Source: Azospirillum lipoferum 4B
GTDB taxonomy: Bacteria; Pseudomonadota; Alphaproteobacteria; Azospirillales; Azospirillaceae
Direction: 5' to 3'
DNA: 64,000 nucleotides
Assembly: GCF_000283655.1 (NCBI RefSeq)
Contig: NC_016622.1
Coordinates: 2,492,501 to 2,556,500 of the forward strand
Part shown: in pieces, positions 45,183-53,993 of the stretch
Numbering within the stretch: position 1 is the stretch's first letter
Layout: each line of letters begins with the position of its first letter
Notes under the pieces: model-generated
The model's input: only the letters and a program-made list of their open reading frames with translations
Databases searched by the model: none
Told to the model about the DNA's origin: nothing
Position numbers and translations under genes: made by a program

Positions 45183-45446
45183 ATGGCCAATCTCATCCTT
45201 CAGCTCCGCGATTTCCGCCTGACCACGGCCGAGATCCTCTATCACATGCCGGACCATCCCGGCCTTCTGCAGAGCTACCTGTGGCAGGATCTGGATCGGG
45301 CGCCGGAATATCCCGTGCTGCGCCGCTTTCTCGATTTCTGGCAGCGCAATCTCGACGGCAAGCTGCATTCGGTCCGGCTGGCGAGCCAGACCCTGATCAC
45401 TCCCGGCGAGTTGCGCCATGCCGCCGCGGATTTCCATATTCACTGA
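45183..45446 (+). CDS. usg: Usg family protein
   Basis: 87 aa. The conserved pattern is FRLTTAEILYHMPDHPGLLQ, then SYLWQDLDRAPEYPVLRRFL and GKLHSVRLASQTLITPGELR. Usg proteins are alphaproteobacterial and of unknown function; some are named tryptophan-locus-associated. ATG 45183 has GGGAGA upstream. It stands alone on the plus strand, divergent from groES. Confidence 0.85.
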   Translation: MANLILQLRDFRLTTAEILYHMPDHPGLLQSYLWQDLDRAPEYPVLRRFLDFWQRNLDGKLHSVRLASQTLITPGELRHAAADFHIH

Positions 45447-45531
45447 CGCCCTTCCGGCTTCCTGCATCACCACAGACGTTACGCCCTCGGCGCCCCTGTG
45501 ATTGCCGTCACAGCGCCCGCCCTCCCGGATA

Positions 45532-45545
45532 GCTAAAATTTTAGC
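45532..45545. promoter_or_regulatory. 14-bp palindrome upstream of a small membrane gene
   Basis: GCTAAAATTTTAGC is a perfect palindrome 32 bp before the ATG at 45578, in otherwise GC-rich DNA. It is placed like an operator, but no regulator is adjacent. Confidence 0.4.
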
Positions 45546-45577
45546 GAATTCCGGCGGTGGAGATTGCGGAGGGCGCG

Positions 45578-45850
45578 ATGATGGCGGAGCGCAGGACAAA
45601 GTCCTGGAACGAAGGCTGGAGTGATCGTGATGCAGGCGGCGGCCTGTCCGGCGAGGTGGCCGACGAGGCGGCAGACGGCACCGACCCCCATCCGGCCGTC
45701 GGACAGCCGACTTGCAGGCCTTCGAGTTGGCAGGATCGCGAGGGCAGGCTGGTGGAGGCGCTGCTGGAATGCACGACCATCGCCGGACTGTTCGCGCTCC
45801 TGTTCGCCCTGTTCGTGTTGTTCGGCGCAGCGCATACCCTGGCCCCCTGA
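45578..45850 (+). CDS. small membrane protein, 90 aa, hypothetical
   Basis: Start chosen at ATG 45578 with GGAGGG 6 bases upstream; a second ATG follows at once. Hydrophilic N-terminal 60 residues (MMAERRTKSWNEGWSDRDAG) are followed by one C-terminal membrane helix (TIAGLFALLFALFVLFGAAH). It is a tail-anchored-like protein of unknown function. The codon bias fits coding. Confidence 0.55.
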   Translation: MMAERRTKSWNEGWSDRDAGGGLSGEVADEAADGTDPHPAVGQPTCRPSSWQDREGRLVEALLECTTIAGLFALLFALFVLFGAAHTLAP

Positions 45851-46001
45851 ATCTCACACCTCCTGAATCTCACACCTCGCAACCTGGCTGATTGCGACAG
45901 TTTGAAATCTATCCTTCCCGGCTCGCGGGTGTATCGCCTAGGATCGCCCCCATTAAGGGCGGATTAAGTCCGCCTGACTCGCGAAGCGGGAGTTTCCAGT
46001 C

Positions 46002-46484
46002 ATGACCACCAAGCCGGTCTGCCAAGCCGCGGTCGACCTCGTGAAGCATTTCGAAGGTCTGTATCTCGAAGCCTATCTCTGCCCGGCGGGCGTTCCCACC
46101 ATCGGCTACGGCCACACGGCCGGCGTGAAGATGGGCCAGACCATCACCGCCGATCAGGCCGACAGCTTCCTCGCCTCCGACCTGACGGAGGCCGCCGGCC
46201 ATGTGGACGCGCTGGTGACGGTGCCGCTCAACGACGACCAGCGCGGCGCCCTGTCCTCCTTCGTCTTCAACCTGGGGGCCGGCAGCCTGCAAAGCTCGAC
46301 CCTGCTGAAGCTGCTGAACGCCCGCGACTATGACGAGGCCGCAGGCCAGTTCGGCCGCTGGGTCTATGCCACGGTGAACGGCAAGAAGACCCAATTGCCG
46401 GGCCTCGTCGCCCGCCGGGCGGCCGAGACGGCGCTGTTCCAGGGCCAGACCGCCCAGGCCCAGGGCGGCATCGGCACGGCCTGA
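46002..46484 (+). CDS. phage-type lysozyme (glycoside hydrolase family 24)
   Basis: 160 aa. The catalytic pattern Glu-8-X-5-Thr of T4-type lysozymes is present: Glu18 in HFEGLYLEAYLC, Cys27 in the Asp position, and Thr33 in PAGVPTIGYGHT. P1 Lyz and related endolysins also use Cys there. Cys7 near the N-terminus could pair with Cys27 in a regulatory disulfide. No signal peptide, and no holin or spanin genes around. It is single and chromosomal, so it may be a domesticated phage enzyme or serve in cell-wall turnover. Confidence 0.85.
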   Translation: MTTKPVCQAAVDLVKHFEGLYLEAYLCPAGVPTIGYGHTAGVKMGQTITADQADSFLASDLTEAAGHVDALVTVPLNDDQRGALSSFVFNLGAGSLQSSTLLKLLNARDYDEAAGQFGRWVYATVNGKKTQLPGLVARRAAETALFQGQTAQAQGGIGTA

Positions 46485-46585
46485 GCGGACACCGCCCGCC
46501 CCAAACAGGACAAGTGGCGTTTGACGGAGCAGGATGTTCGCACCACATTGGCGAACATCCCACCGCCGTGCTCCGGATTACCGCC

Positions 46586-47659
46586 GTGACCGCCATTGCC
46601 TCCGACAGCCTCGCCTCCTCCGCCCGCCCCAATCCGAATCGGCCGATTGCCGTCTGGCTTCTGGTCTGCGCCGCCATGGTGCTGGCCATGGCCGTGATCG
46701 GCGCCATCACCCGGCTGACCGAATCCGGCCTGTCGATGGTGGAATGGAAACCGTTGATCGGCATCCTGCCGCCCTTGTCGGAGGCGGAGTGGAACCGGGT
46801 CTTCGACCTCTACAAGCAGACGCCAGAGTTCCGCATCTACAACAGCCACATGGATCTGGCGGGGTTCCAGTCGATCTTCTGGTGGGAGTGGTTCCACCGG
46901 CTGTGGGGCCAGTTGATCGGCTTCGTCTTCCTCATCCCCTTCCTGCGCTTCTGGATGCAGGGCCGCATCTCGCCCGAACTGTGGCCGAAACTGATGGGCC
47001 TGTTCCTACTGGGCGGGCTGCAGGGCGGCATCGGCTGGTTCATGGTGAAGAGCGGGCTGGTCGATGCGCCGAACGTCAGCCATTACCGGCTGGCCCTGCA
47101 TCTCGGCACCGCGATCCTGATCTACGCCTTGCTTCTGCGCACTGCGCTGGGGCTGCTCGACCCGCTGCCGCTGGCGGGGTGGCGTCCGGAGGCTGCCGGC
47201 CTGCGCCGCCTTGCCGGCTGGGCGCTTGGGCTGGTCGCCGTCACCATCGTCTGGGGCGCCTTCGTTGCCGGGTCGGACGCCGGCCTCGCCTACAACACCT
47301 TCCCGCTGATGGCCGGCCACTGGATTCCGCCGGAGGTGAACACCCTGACCCCCTGGTGGGTCAATCCGTTCGAGAACACCGCGGCGATCCAGCTCATCCA
47401 CCGCACACTGGCGATCCTGACCGGCGTCGTGGTCCTGGTGCTGTCCGCCCGCGTCTTGAACGCCCGCCTGCCCGGCCGCGCCGGCCGCGCAGCATTGGCG
47501 TCGGCCGCCATGATCCTGCTGCAGATCGCGCTGGGCATCGTCACGCTGCTGACCGTGGTGTGGCTCCCGGTCGCCGCCGCCCATCAGGCGGGCGCCATCC
47601 TGGTGGTGTCGATGCTGGTGTGGCTGCAGTTCGAACTGCGGCCGGTGCGGGGGGAGTAA
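46586..47659 (+). CDS. ctaA: heme A synthase (COX15/CtaA)
   Basis: 357 aa from GTG 46586 (GTG 46514 with AGGACAA is another possible start). CtaA oxidises haem O to haem A for aa3 oxidases. About eight membrane helices. The conserved His are in WEWFHRLWG (first pair) and SHYRLALHLG, then IQLIHRTLA and AAAHQAGA. ITRLTESGLSMVEWKP is the COX15 signature. It is convergent with the FNR-type gene and not in the cbb3 operon, as cbb3 oxidases do not use haem A. Confidence 0.92.
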   Translation: MTAIASDSLASSARPNPNRPIAVWLLVCAAMVLAMAVIGAITRLTESGLSMVEWKPLIGILPPLSEAEWNRVFDLYKQTPEFRIYNSHMDLAGFQSIFWWEWFHRLWGQLIGFVFLIPFLRFWMQGRISPELWPKLMGLFLLGGLQGGIGWFMVKSGLVDAPNVSHYRLALHLGTAILIYALLLRTALGLLDPLPLAGWRPEAAGLRRLAGWALGLVAVTIVWGAFVAGSDAGLAYNTFPLMAGHWIPPEVNTLTPWWVNPFENTAAIQLIHRTLAILTGVVVLVLSARVLNARLPGRAGRAALASAAMILLQIALGIVTLLTVVWLPVAAAHQAGAILVVSMLVWLQFELRPVRGE

Positions 47660-47673
47660 CGCGCGCTGTAGTC

Positions 47674-47817
47674 TTGCCGGACTGCGGGTATGTCCGGCAA
47701 GATTTACACGGATTACACGGATTTAGACACGGATTACACGGATTTTTTTATGGCTTGCCAGAGCAGATGCCCTTCGGCAAGCCGTGGCTCCCCGGAAGAA
47801 CATCCGTGAAATCCGTG
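47674..47817. repeat. structured intergenic element between ctaA and the FNR-type gene
   Basis: It begins with the inverted repeat TTGCCGGAC (47674-47682) / GTCCGGCAA (47692-47700). Next come tandem copies of TTACACGGA (47701-47746). A nested structure follows: outer arms CACGGATTACACGGAT (47728-47743) and ATCCGTGAAATCCGTG (47802-47817), and inner arms GGCTTGCC (47752-47759) / GGCAAGCC (47776-47783). It lies between convergent genes and may end both transcripts. Confidence 0.55.
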
Positions 47818-47860
47818 GAAGAATTGCCGAGCACGCCCGCACCCGGCAAAAGCGCGAAGG

Positions 47861-48598
47861 TCACGCCCCTTCGGCCAGATCGTACATCGCATCGATGTCC
47901 GCGATCAGGACCTTGTTGCCTTCCTGCAACGAGATCACGCCCGCAGTCTTCAACTGGGTGAAGGTGCGGCTGACCGTCTCGGTGGTCAGGCCCAGATAGT
48001 CGGCGATGTCGGCGCGGCTCATCGGCACGAAGACCGGGTTTTCCTTGTGGCCGCGGCGGGCGGCCCGCTGCGACAGCATCAGCAGGAAGGAGCAGATCTT
48101 CTCCTTCGCCGTCTTGCGGCCCAGCAGGAGCATCTGGTCCTGCGCGGCGGCCAGCTCGTTCGACGCCATGGAGAACAGGCGCCGCTGCATCTTGGGGAAT
48201 TCCTCCAGCAGCGCGTCGATCTTCTTGCGCGGGAAGCGGCAGAGCGAGGCGCTGGTGACGGTCTCCGCGGTATAGGCATAGCTGTCGTTGACGGCCAGCC
48301 CCAGGAAGTCGCCGGTCACCAGGAAGCCGGTGATCTGGCGGCGCCCGTCCGGCAGCAGCTTGTACAGCTTCACCGTACCGGAGGTGACGTTGTAGAGCGC
48401 GTCGGCCGCGTCGCCTTCGGCGAACAGGGTGTGGCCGGCATCCATGCGCACATTCTGCAGAATATCGGCAAGGCGGCGCAGCTCCTCCGGTTCCAGCGCG
48501 GCGCAAACCGTCAGGCTGCGCACGGGACAGGCCCCGCAGGGATTCATTTCCGTCGCAGCGCTCTTTTCCCGAGCGCGAACACTATCAAAAGGTGGCAT
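47861..48598 (-). CDS. Crp/Fnr family regulator of FNR type
   Basis: 245 aa from ATG 48598. Cys21, Cys24 and Cys32 (NPCGACPVRSLTVC) with Cys120 (SASLCRF) match the four cluster ligands of FNR (Cys20, 23, 29, 122), so an oxygen-sensitive [4Fe-4S] cluster is expected. The C-terminal HTH ADIADYLGLTTETVSRTFTQ has the Glu and Arg that read TTGAT half-sites. The cNMP-like barrel is in between. The gene follows ccoS, and FNR-like boxes lie ahead of ccoN and ccoH, so it is the likely regulator of cbb3. Upstream in-frame Met codons exist. Confidence 0.9.
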   Translation of the reverse strand: MPPFDSVRAREKSAATEMNPCGACPVRSLTVCAALEPEELRRLADILQNVRMDAGHTLFAEGDAADALYNVTSGTVKLYKLLPDGRRQITGFLVTGDFLGLAVNDSYAYTAETVTSASLCRFPRKKIDALLEEFPKMQRRLFSMASNELAAAQDQMLLLGRKTAKEKICSFLLMLSQRAARRGHKENPVFVPMSRADIADYLGLTTETVSRTFTQLKTAGVISLQEGNKVLIADIDAMYDLAEGA

Positions 48599-48705
48599 GG
48601 ACGAACCCAGCCTTTCATTCCGCATGGGCTCATATTGGTGGCAATCGTCGAGAATCGCAACCTCGCACGCATACAACCTTTCCTTTGCCCATACGGGCTT
48701 TGGCA

Positions 48706-48906
48706 CTATTGCCTCCGGACGGCCTCCGGGGCGGCCGGATCGGTCCCCGGCCGGGAGGCCGCCGGCAGGTCGTCGTCGAACAGGACGCGGTGCGCCGCGC
48801 CGTCGAGATCGTCAAACTGGCCGGACTTCAGCGCCCACAGAAAGGCCGTCAGCCCCAGACCGCCCAGGCTGAGCGCGATCGCGATCAGATAGAGAAGCTC
48901 GTCCAT
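48706..48906 (-). CDS. ccoS: cbb3-type cytochrome oxidase assembly protein CcoS
   Basis: 66 aa from ATG 48906. One membrane helix (LYLIAIALSLGGLGLTAFLW) followed by ALKSGQFDDLDGAAHRVLFD, the CcoS signature. It is needed for maturation of cbb3 oxidase, including haem and copper insertion. Its start overlaps the last 95 bp of ccoI. Confidence 0.9.
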   Translation of the reverse strand: MDELLYLIAIALSLGGLGLTAFLWALKSGQFDDLDGAAHRVLFDDDLPAASRPGTDPAAPEAVRRQ

Positions 48907-51340
48907 CACCCGAATCCTTACCCGGCAGATCCCGCCCAGCCATATCCTGGACGGGAATATCCTTGACGACGGCACCGCGGGCCAGCCGCAGCGCGTTGAG
49001 AATGACGATCAGCGACGACGACGACATGGCGAGCGCCGCCAGCAGCGGCGTCAGCATTCCGCCCATCGCGAGCGGCACGGCGCAGAGGTTATACACCAGC
49101 GCGATGCCGAAATTCTGCCGGACCAGACGGCCGGACCGGCGGGCGACCTCCACCGTCTCGACGATCGGGCGCAGCAGGCGGCCCTGGAACACCACGTCCG
49201 CCGCGGTCTGGCTGACATCCACCGCGGTGGATGGCGACATCGACACCGCCGCCGCAGCCAGCGCCGGGGCATCGTTCAGCCCATCGCCCACCATCAGGAC
49301 GGTGCGTCCCTGGGCTGCCAGCTCGGCCAGCACGGTGGTCTTGTCGGCAGGCGTCTGCTCGGCCCGCCAGTCGGCGATGCCCAGCCGTTCCGCCACCGCC
49401 GCCACCGCCCCCTTGCGGTCGCCCGACAGCAGCCGCACCTCCAGCCCGCGCGCCTTCAGCGCCGCCACCACGGCGGCGGCGTCCGGCCGTGGAGCGTCGA
49501 GGAACAGGATCCGCCGCGGCTCCTCGCCCGGACGGGCAAGCCACAGCTCCGGACCGGCGGCGTCCTCCGCCTCCAGCGGCGCGCCGGTGAAGCGGCGGCT
49601 GCCCAGCCGCACCTCCCCATCCGGGGTCTGCAGCGACAGGCCGGCACCGGCGATCTCGCGCACGCCTGCGGCCACCGGCACCTGCGGCGCGGCGGCGGCG
49701 AGCGCGCGGGCCAGCGGATGGCGGCTGGCCGCGGCCAGCGAGGCCGCCAGCGCCAGATCATCCGCCGGCACTCCGTCCAGCTGGGGCACCGGGCGCCCTT
49801 CGGTCAGGGTGCCGGTCTTGTCGAACACCACCGTGTCGATGGCGGCGAGTCGTTCCAGCGCGGTCGGGCTCTTCAACAGGGTGCCCTGGCGCATCAGCCG
49901 GCCGCTGGCGATCACCTGCACCACCGGCACCGCCAACGCCAGCGCGCAGGGGCAGGTGATGATCAGCACGGCGATGGCGTTCATCAGCGCGTCCTGCCAC
50001 ATCGCCCCGCCCAGCAGCATCCAGGCACCGAAGGTGCTCAAGGCTGCCAGATGCACCACCGGGGCATAGAGCCGCGACACCCGGTCGGCGATGGCGACAT
50101 ATTTGGCGCGGCCCTGTTCGGCCACCTCCATCAGCCGGACGATCTCGGCCAGCAGCGTGCCCTCCCCCACTGCGGTGACGGTCAGGCGCAGCGGCGCGGT
50201 CAGGTTCAGCGTTCCGGCGAAGACCTGGTCGCCCGGCCTTGCGGTGCCCGGCACCGTCTCGCCGGTGATCAGGCCGGTGTCGAGGTCGGAGATGCCGTCG
50301 GACACCCGCCCGTCCACCGGAATGCGCTCGCCCGCCGCGACCAGGATGGTGGTACCGCTGGTGACCTGTTCCGGCGGCACGACGGTGCTGGTGCCGTCCT
50401 CGCGCAGGATGGTGACGGCGTTGGCGCGCAGGCCCAGCAGCTGTTCCGCCGCCGAGCGTGCCCGGCCGCGCGCCCGCTGGTCGAGATAGCGGCCGATCAG
50501 CAGGAAGAACAGCAGCATCACCGCGCCGTCGAAATAGGCGTGCTCGCCGCTGTGGATCGTCTCGAACAGGCTCATGCCGGTGGCCAGCAGGACACCGATG
50601 GTGATCGGCACGTCCATGTTGGTGCGCCCATGGCGCAGGGCCGACAGCGCCGAGCGCGCGAAGGGACGCAGCGCATAGGCGATGGCCGGCATGCAGATCA
50701 GCGCCGAAATCCAGTGCATCAGGTCGCGGGTGGCGGTGCCCATGCCCTGGCTGTGGCCGGCCCAGACCGACACCGACAGCAGCATGACGTTGCCCATGGC
50801 GAAGCCCGCCACGGCCATGGCGCGCAGAAGCTCCTTCTCGCCCTTGGCCTGGACGCCGCCCAACCGGTCCGGATCGAAGGGCACGGCGCGATAGCCCAGC
50901 TGCGCGACGGTGCCGACCACCGCGTTGGCGTCGGTGGCCTTGGGGTTCCAGCGCACCGTCAGCCGGCGCGTCGTCATGTTCATGCGGGCATGGCCGACGC
51001 CCGGCTGGCGGCTGAGCGCCGATTCGATCAGCCAGACGCAGGCCGCGCACTGCATGCCGTCGACCATCAGGTGCAGGCTACGGCTGCCGTCGGACTCCTC
51101 GCGCGCATGCGGTTCGTAATCCACCGTCGGGGTGTCGTCGGGGCGCAGCGGGCGCGCGGTGGGATCGACGCTGCGGCGCTCGTAATAGCGTTCCAGCCCC
51201 AATCCGCGGACGAGATCGTAGGCGGCGGCGCAGCCGGTGCAGCAGAAGGGGCCGGCCCCGTCGGTGGCGGTCGTGTCGGAGTTGCCGTTGGTGGCGGCTT
51301 GCTCGCCCAGTTCCTGTCCGCAATGGAGGCAGACGCTCAT
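48812..51340 (-). CDS. ccoI: copper-translocating P-type ATPase CcoI (FixI)
   Basis: 842 aa. Exports copper for assembly of the cbb3 active site. The N-terminal metal-binding segments are CLHCGQ and FCCTGC, then the HMA motif MQCAACVWLI (Cys98 and Cys101). The membrane CPC motif is ITCPCALALAVP, phosphorylation DKTGTLTEG, ATP-binding hinge GDGLNDAPAL. The C-terminal 40 residues are a charged tail. It sits between ccoH and ccoS. Confidence 0.95.
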   Translation of the reverse strand: MSVCLHCGQELGEQAATNGNSDTTATDGAGPFCCTGCAAAYDLVRGLGLERYYERRSVDPTARPLRPDDTPTVDYEPHAREESDGSRSLHLMVDGMQCAACVWLIESALSRQPGVGHARMNMTTRRLTVRWNPKATDANAVVGTVAQLGYRAVPFDPDRLGGVQAKGEKELLRAMAVAGFAMGNVMLLSVSVWAGHSQGMGTATRDLMHWISALICMPAIAYALRPFARSALSALRHGRTNMDVPITIGVLLATGMSLFETIHSGEHAYFDGAVMLLFFLLIGRYLDQRARGRARSAAEQLLGLRANAVTILREDGTSTVVPPEQVTSGTTILVAAGERIPVDGRVSDGISDLDTGLITGETVPGTARPGDQVFAGTLNLTAPLRLTVTAVGEGTLLAEIVRLMEVAEQGRAKYVAIADRVSRLYAPVVHLAALSTFGAWMLLGGAMWQDALMNAIAVLIITCPCALALAVPVVQVIASGRLMRQGTLLKSPTALERLAAIDTVVFDKTGTLTEGRPVPQLDGVPADDLALAASLAAASRHPLARALAAAAPQVPVAAGVREIAGAGLSLQTPDGEVRLGSRRFTGAPLEAEDAAGPELWLARPGEEPRRILFLDAPRPDAAAVVAALKARGLEVRLLSGDRKGAVAAVAERLGIADWRAEQTPADKTTVLAELAAQGRTVLMVGDGLNDAPALAAAAVSMSPSTAVDVSQTAADVVFQGRLLRPIVETVEVARRSGRLVRQNFGIALVYNLCAVPLAMGGMLTPLLAALAMSSSSLIVILNALRLARGAVVKDIPVQDMAGRDLPGKDSGDGRASLSDRDRAQPGRSGADGLSVGAEVRPV

Positions 51341-51398
51341 CTCACATCACCCCGATGATCCCGGCCCGACGATCGTTGCCGATCGGCCCCTTCCAAGG

Positions 51399-51929
51399 TC
51401 ACTGCACCCAGACGCGCTTCTGGTCCTGATAGTCGCCGGTGGCGTGGGTGATGACGAAACGCATGTCCCACTGGCCTTCCAGGTCCAGCTCCACCGGGGC
51501 GCCGTACCGGCCCTCGCCCAGATAGGGCAGGGTCAGCGTCCTGTCGTGGCCGACGGTGGTCGGACGGATCATCGACACGGTGACGACGGCATCCTTCAGG
51601 ACACGGCCCTCCTTGTCGCGGGCGGTGATGGCGACCAGGGCCTTGCGCGGCTCGGTGCTGGTGAATTCCGCCTGCACCTGCCAGCCGCGTTCGGCCTGGG
51701 CGCGGGCGCCGGCGAGATCTTTGTTGTAGTTGATGCCCTTGATGAAGTGGTTCTCGGTCTGCACCCCGGTCCAGCTCGACACGGCGAAATGGACCATGAT
51801 CGCATTCACCGCCAGAACGATCATGAAGAGCCCGACGAAGATCCAGGGGATGTACCATCCCTTCTGGCGCGGCTGCTTCACACGCTTCGGAGCGGCGGAA
51901 CGGTTTCCGGTGGTCGTGCTGATGGTCAT
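51399..51929 (-). CDS. ccoH: FixH/CcoH cbb3 assembly protein
   Basis: 176 aa from ATG 51929. N-terminal cytoplasmic stretch, one membrane helix (WYIPWIFVGLFMIVLAVNAI) and a beta-rich periplasmic domain with GWQVQAEFTSTEPRKALVAI and LEGQWDMRFVITHATGDYQD. FixH is needed for oxidase assembly. First gene of the ccoHIS operon; an FNR-like box lies 95 bp upstream. Confidence 0.9.
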   Translation of the reverse strand: MTISTTTGNRSAAPKRVKQPRQKGWYIPWIFVGLFMIVLAVNAIMVHFAVSSWTGVQTENHFIKGINYNKDLAGARAQAERGWQVQAEFTSTEPRKALVAITARDKEGRVLKDAVVTVSMIRPTTVGHDRTLTLPYLGEGRYGAPVELDLEGQWDMRFVITHATGDYQDQKRVWVQ

Positions 51930-52023
51930 GGTCGCTGGCTGCCCTTCGACTGGTCGGCGGCTTCTGATCGGCAAATCCTGCTGGCCGGTCGGGGCACTAT
52001 GGCGACCGATTGCCGCAGGTACA

Positions 52024-52037
52024 TTGCGCTGGATCAA
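52024..52037 (-). promoter_or_regulatory. FNR-like box upstream of ccoH
   Basis: On the minus strand TTGAT-CCAG-CGCAA, an 8/10 match to TTGAT-N4-ATCAA. It lies about 95 bp before ccoH and after the ccoP terminator, so ccoHIS may be switched on separately by the FNR-type regulator. Confidence 0.6.
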
Positions 52038-52086
52038 ATGACAGGAAGTTCACGGAACCGCCAGCCGGCAGGCCGTTTCCCATAGG

Positions 52087-52119
52087 AAAAAGGCGCCGGG
52101 GAGCGAACTCCCCGACGCC
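52087..52119 (-). terminator. rho-independent terminator of ccoNOQP
   Basis: A 12-bp stem (GGCGTCGGGGAG / CTCCCCGGCGCC, one G-U) with a TTCG tetraloop followed by TTTTT on the minus strand. It lies 42 bp after ccoP and separates the structural operon from ccoHIS. Confidence 0.85.
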
Positions 52120-52160
52120 CTTCCGGTCGGTTCCGAACTTGTCCCCGGATCGGGATCGGC

Positions 52161-53051
52161 TTACTTGCCGCCGCCCAGGTTGTGGACGTAGACCGCCAGC
52201 GACTTGATCGTCGCATCGTCCAGGCGCTTGGACCAGGCCGGCATCATGCCGGCGCGGCCGTTGGTCACCGTGTCCATCAGCGTGGCCTTGTCGCTGCCAT
52301 AGAGCCAGTTGGCCTGCTTCAGCGGAGGAGCGCCGATGCCGTCGAGACCGGCGGCGACCGAACCCTGACCCGCGTCGCCATGGCAGGCGGCGCAGTTCTC
52401 GTCATAGACGGTCTTGCCCTTGGCGACCTTGCCCGCATCGGCGGTCTTGCCGTTCAGCGACAGCACATAGTCCGTCACCTGATCGATCTGGTCGCGGTTG
52501 AGGATGCCGTCCTTGCCGAAGGCGGTCATGCCGACGTTCGGCACGCCACGGGTGTCGCCGTCTTCCGAACGGATGCCGTGCTGGATGGTCTTGTAGATGT
52601 CGGCCGAGGAGCCGCCCCACAGCCACACGTCGTCGGCCAGCGTCGGGAAGCCCTTGGCACCCTGGCCGCCGGCGCCGTGGCAGGCGGCGCAGTTCTCGTT
52701 GAAGTAGGACCGGCCGCCGGCCATGGCGAAGCCCAGCAGGTCCTTGTCCTTCTGGATTTCGTCGACCGACTTGGCGGCGATGGCGGTCAGGTACTTGGCC
52801 TGGCCGGCCTTCGCCTCCGCCATCCTGGTGTCGAGTTCTTCACGCTGCGAATAGCCGAGGATGCCCTTCGTGTAGGTCTTGCCCAGCGGCCAGGCCGGGT
52901 AGAACACGTAGTACACCAGCGACCAGGCGATGCAGACGTAGAAGAGGTACAGCCACCACTTGGGCAGCGGGTTGTTCAGTTCGCGCAGTCCATCCCACTC
53001 GTGGCCGGTGGTCTCGACGCCGGACAGCTCGTCCTTGTAATTCTGTGCCAT
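52161..53051 (-). CDS. ccoP: cbb3 cytochrome oxidase subunit III, dihaem cytochrome c
   Basis: 296 aa. Membrane-anchored dihaem cytochrome c that feeds electrons to CcoO. Anchor helix at about residues 33-52 (WLYLFYVCIAWSLVYYVFYP). Haem motifs CAACH at 121-125 and 220-224. Axial Met candidates are in VGMTAFGKDG and AGMMPAW. Length is that of CcoP/FixP. Last gene of the operon, before a strong terminator. Confidence 0.95.
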   Translation of the reverse strand: MAQNYKDELSGVETTGHEWDGLRELNNPLPKWWLYLFYVCIAWSLVYYVFYPAWPLGKTYTKGILGYSQREELDTRMAEAKAGQAKYLTAIAAKSVDEIQKDKDLLGFAMAGGRSYFNENCAACHGAGGQGAKGFPTLADDVWLWGGSSADIYKTIQHGIRSEDGDTRGVPNVGMTAFGKDGILNRDQIDQVTDYVLSLNGKTADAGKVAKGKTVYDENCAACHGDAGQGSVAAGLDGIGAPPLKQANWLYGSDKATLMDTVTNGRAGMMPAWSKRLDDATIKSLAVYVHNLGGGK

Positions 53052-53054
53052 GGT

Positions 53055-53216
53055 CTAAAGCTCCTGACCATCATCCTTGAGCGGGATCTGGGCGGCGTCG
53101 TCGAAGGTGCGGCGGTTGCCGGGCCACATGGCGTAAACCAGGATGCCCGTCAGCAGCAGCGTCAACCACACCGTCCAGAAGGACCGAAGCATCACCGTGA
53201 TCGAATCCAAGTCCAT
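53055..53216 (-). CDS. ccoQ: cbb3 oxidase subunit IV CcoQ
   Basis: 53 aa, starting MDLDSITVMLRSFWTVWLTL and ending KDDGQEL. One membrane helix (WTVWLTLLLTGILVYAMW), then a short charged tail with RRTFDDAAQIPL, as in CcoQ. It keeps the complex stable. It lies between ccoO (15 bp) and ccoP (3 bp). Confidence 0.9.
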   Translation of the reverse strand: MDLDSITVMLRSFWTVWLTLLLTGILVYAMWPGNRRTFDDAAQIPLKDDGQEL

Positions 53217-53231
53217 GGATTCCTCCCCCGA

Positions 53232-53972
53232 TTACTGCTGCAGCTGCTTCGGCGACTGGTACTTGGTGAAATCCACCATGGTGCCCAGCACCTGCAGGTA
53301 GGCGACCAGAGCGTCCATTTCGGTGACGGTCTTGTTGCCGGTGAAGTTCGCGACCACGGCCTTCGGATAGCGCTTGGCCAGGCCGGCGGTGTCGCCGTCC
53401 GGATTCTTCTGCGCTTCCAGGTCGGCCTTGGCGTTGGCGATCTGCTCGTCGGTGTAGGGAACGCCGACGATCTTCAGCGCCTTCAGGTGGTCGGCGATGT
53501 CGCCGTAGCTCAGCGGACGGTCCTTCATCCAGGCATAGCCCGGCATGATGGACTCCGGCACGACGGCGCGCGGATCCACCAGATGGGCGACCTGCCAGTC
53601 GTTGGAGTATTTGCCGCCGACACGGGCCAGGTCCGGACCCGTGCGCTTGGAGCCCCACTGGAACGGATGGTCGTACATCGACTCCGCAGCCAGCGAGTAG
53701 TGCCCATAGCGCTCGACCTCGTCACGGAACGGACGGATCTGCTGGCTGTGGCAGTTGTAGCAGCCTTCACGGTAGTAGATGTTCTGCCCGGCCAGTTCGA
53801 GCGGGGAGTAGGGACGGACCCCCTCCACCTTCTCGATGGTCGATTCGATGGTGAAGAGCGGGACGATCTGGACCAGACCGCCGATCGACACGGTGATCAG
53901 CACGAGCACGATCAGAAGAAGCGTGTTCCGCTCGATCAGGTCGTGGCTGAATCCCTTTTTTTCCTGAGCCAT
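53232..53972 (-). CDS. ccoO: cbb3 cytochrome oxidase subunit II, mono-haem
   Basis: 246 aa from ATG 53972. Membrane-anchored monohaem cytochrome c. Anchor helix at about residues 17-40 ([20 protein letters not shown]). Haem motif CYNCH at 71-75, followed by [16 protein letters not shown]; axial Met in [10 protein letters not shown]. It links CcoP to the CcoN active site. It starts 21 bp after ccoN. Confidence 0.96.
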   Translation of the reverse strand: MAQEKKGFSHDLIERNTLLLIVLVLITVSIGGLVQIVPLFTIESTIEKVEGVRPYSPLELAGQNIYYREGCYNCHSQQIRPFRDEVERYGHYSLAAESMYDHPFQWGSKRTGPDLARVGGKYSNDWQVAHLVDPRAVVPESIMPGYAWMKDRPLSYGDIADHLKALKIVGVPYTDEQIANAKADLEAQKNPDGDTAGLAKRYPKAVVANFTGNKTVTEMDALVAYLQVLGTMVDFTKYQSPKQLQQ

Positions 53973-53993
53973 TTCTCGCATCCTTCCCTAGCG

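Noticed and set aside
46002-46484. Lysozyme as evidence for a prophage
   Set aside because: No phage structural, integrase, holin or spanin gene lies near it; neighbours are usg and ctaA.
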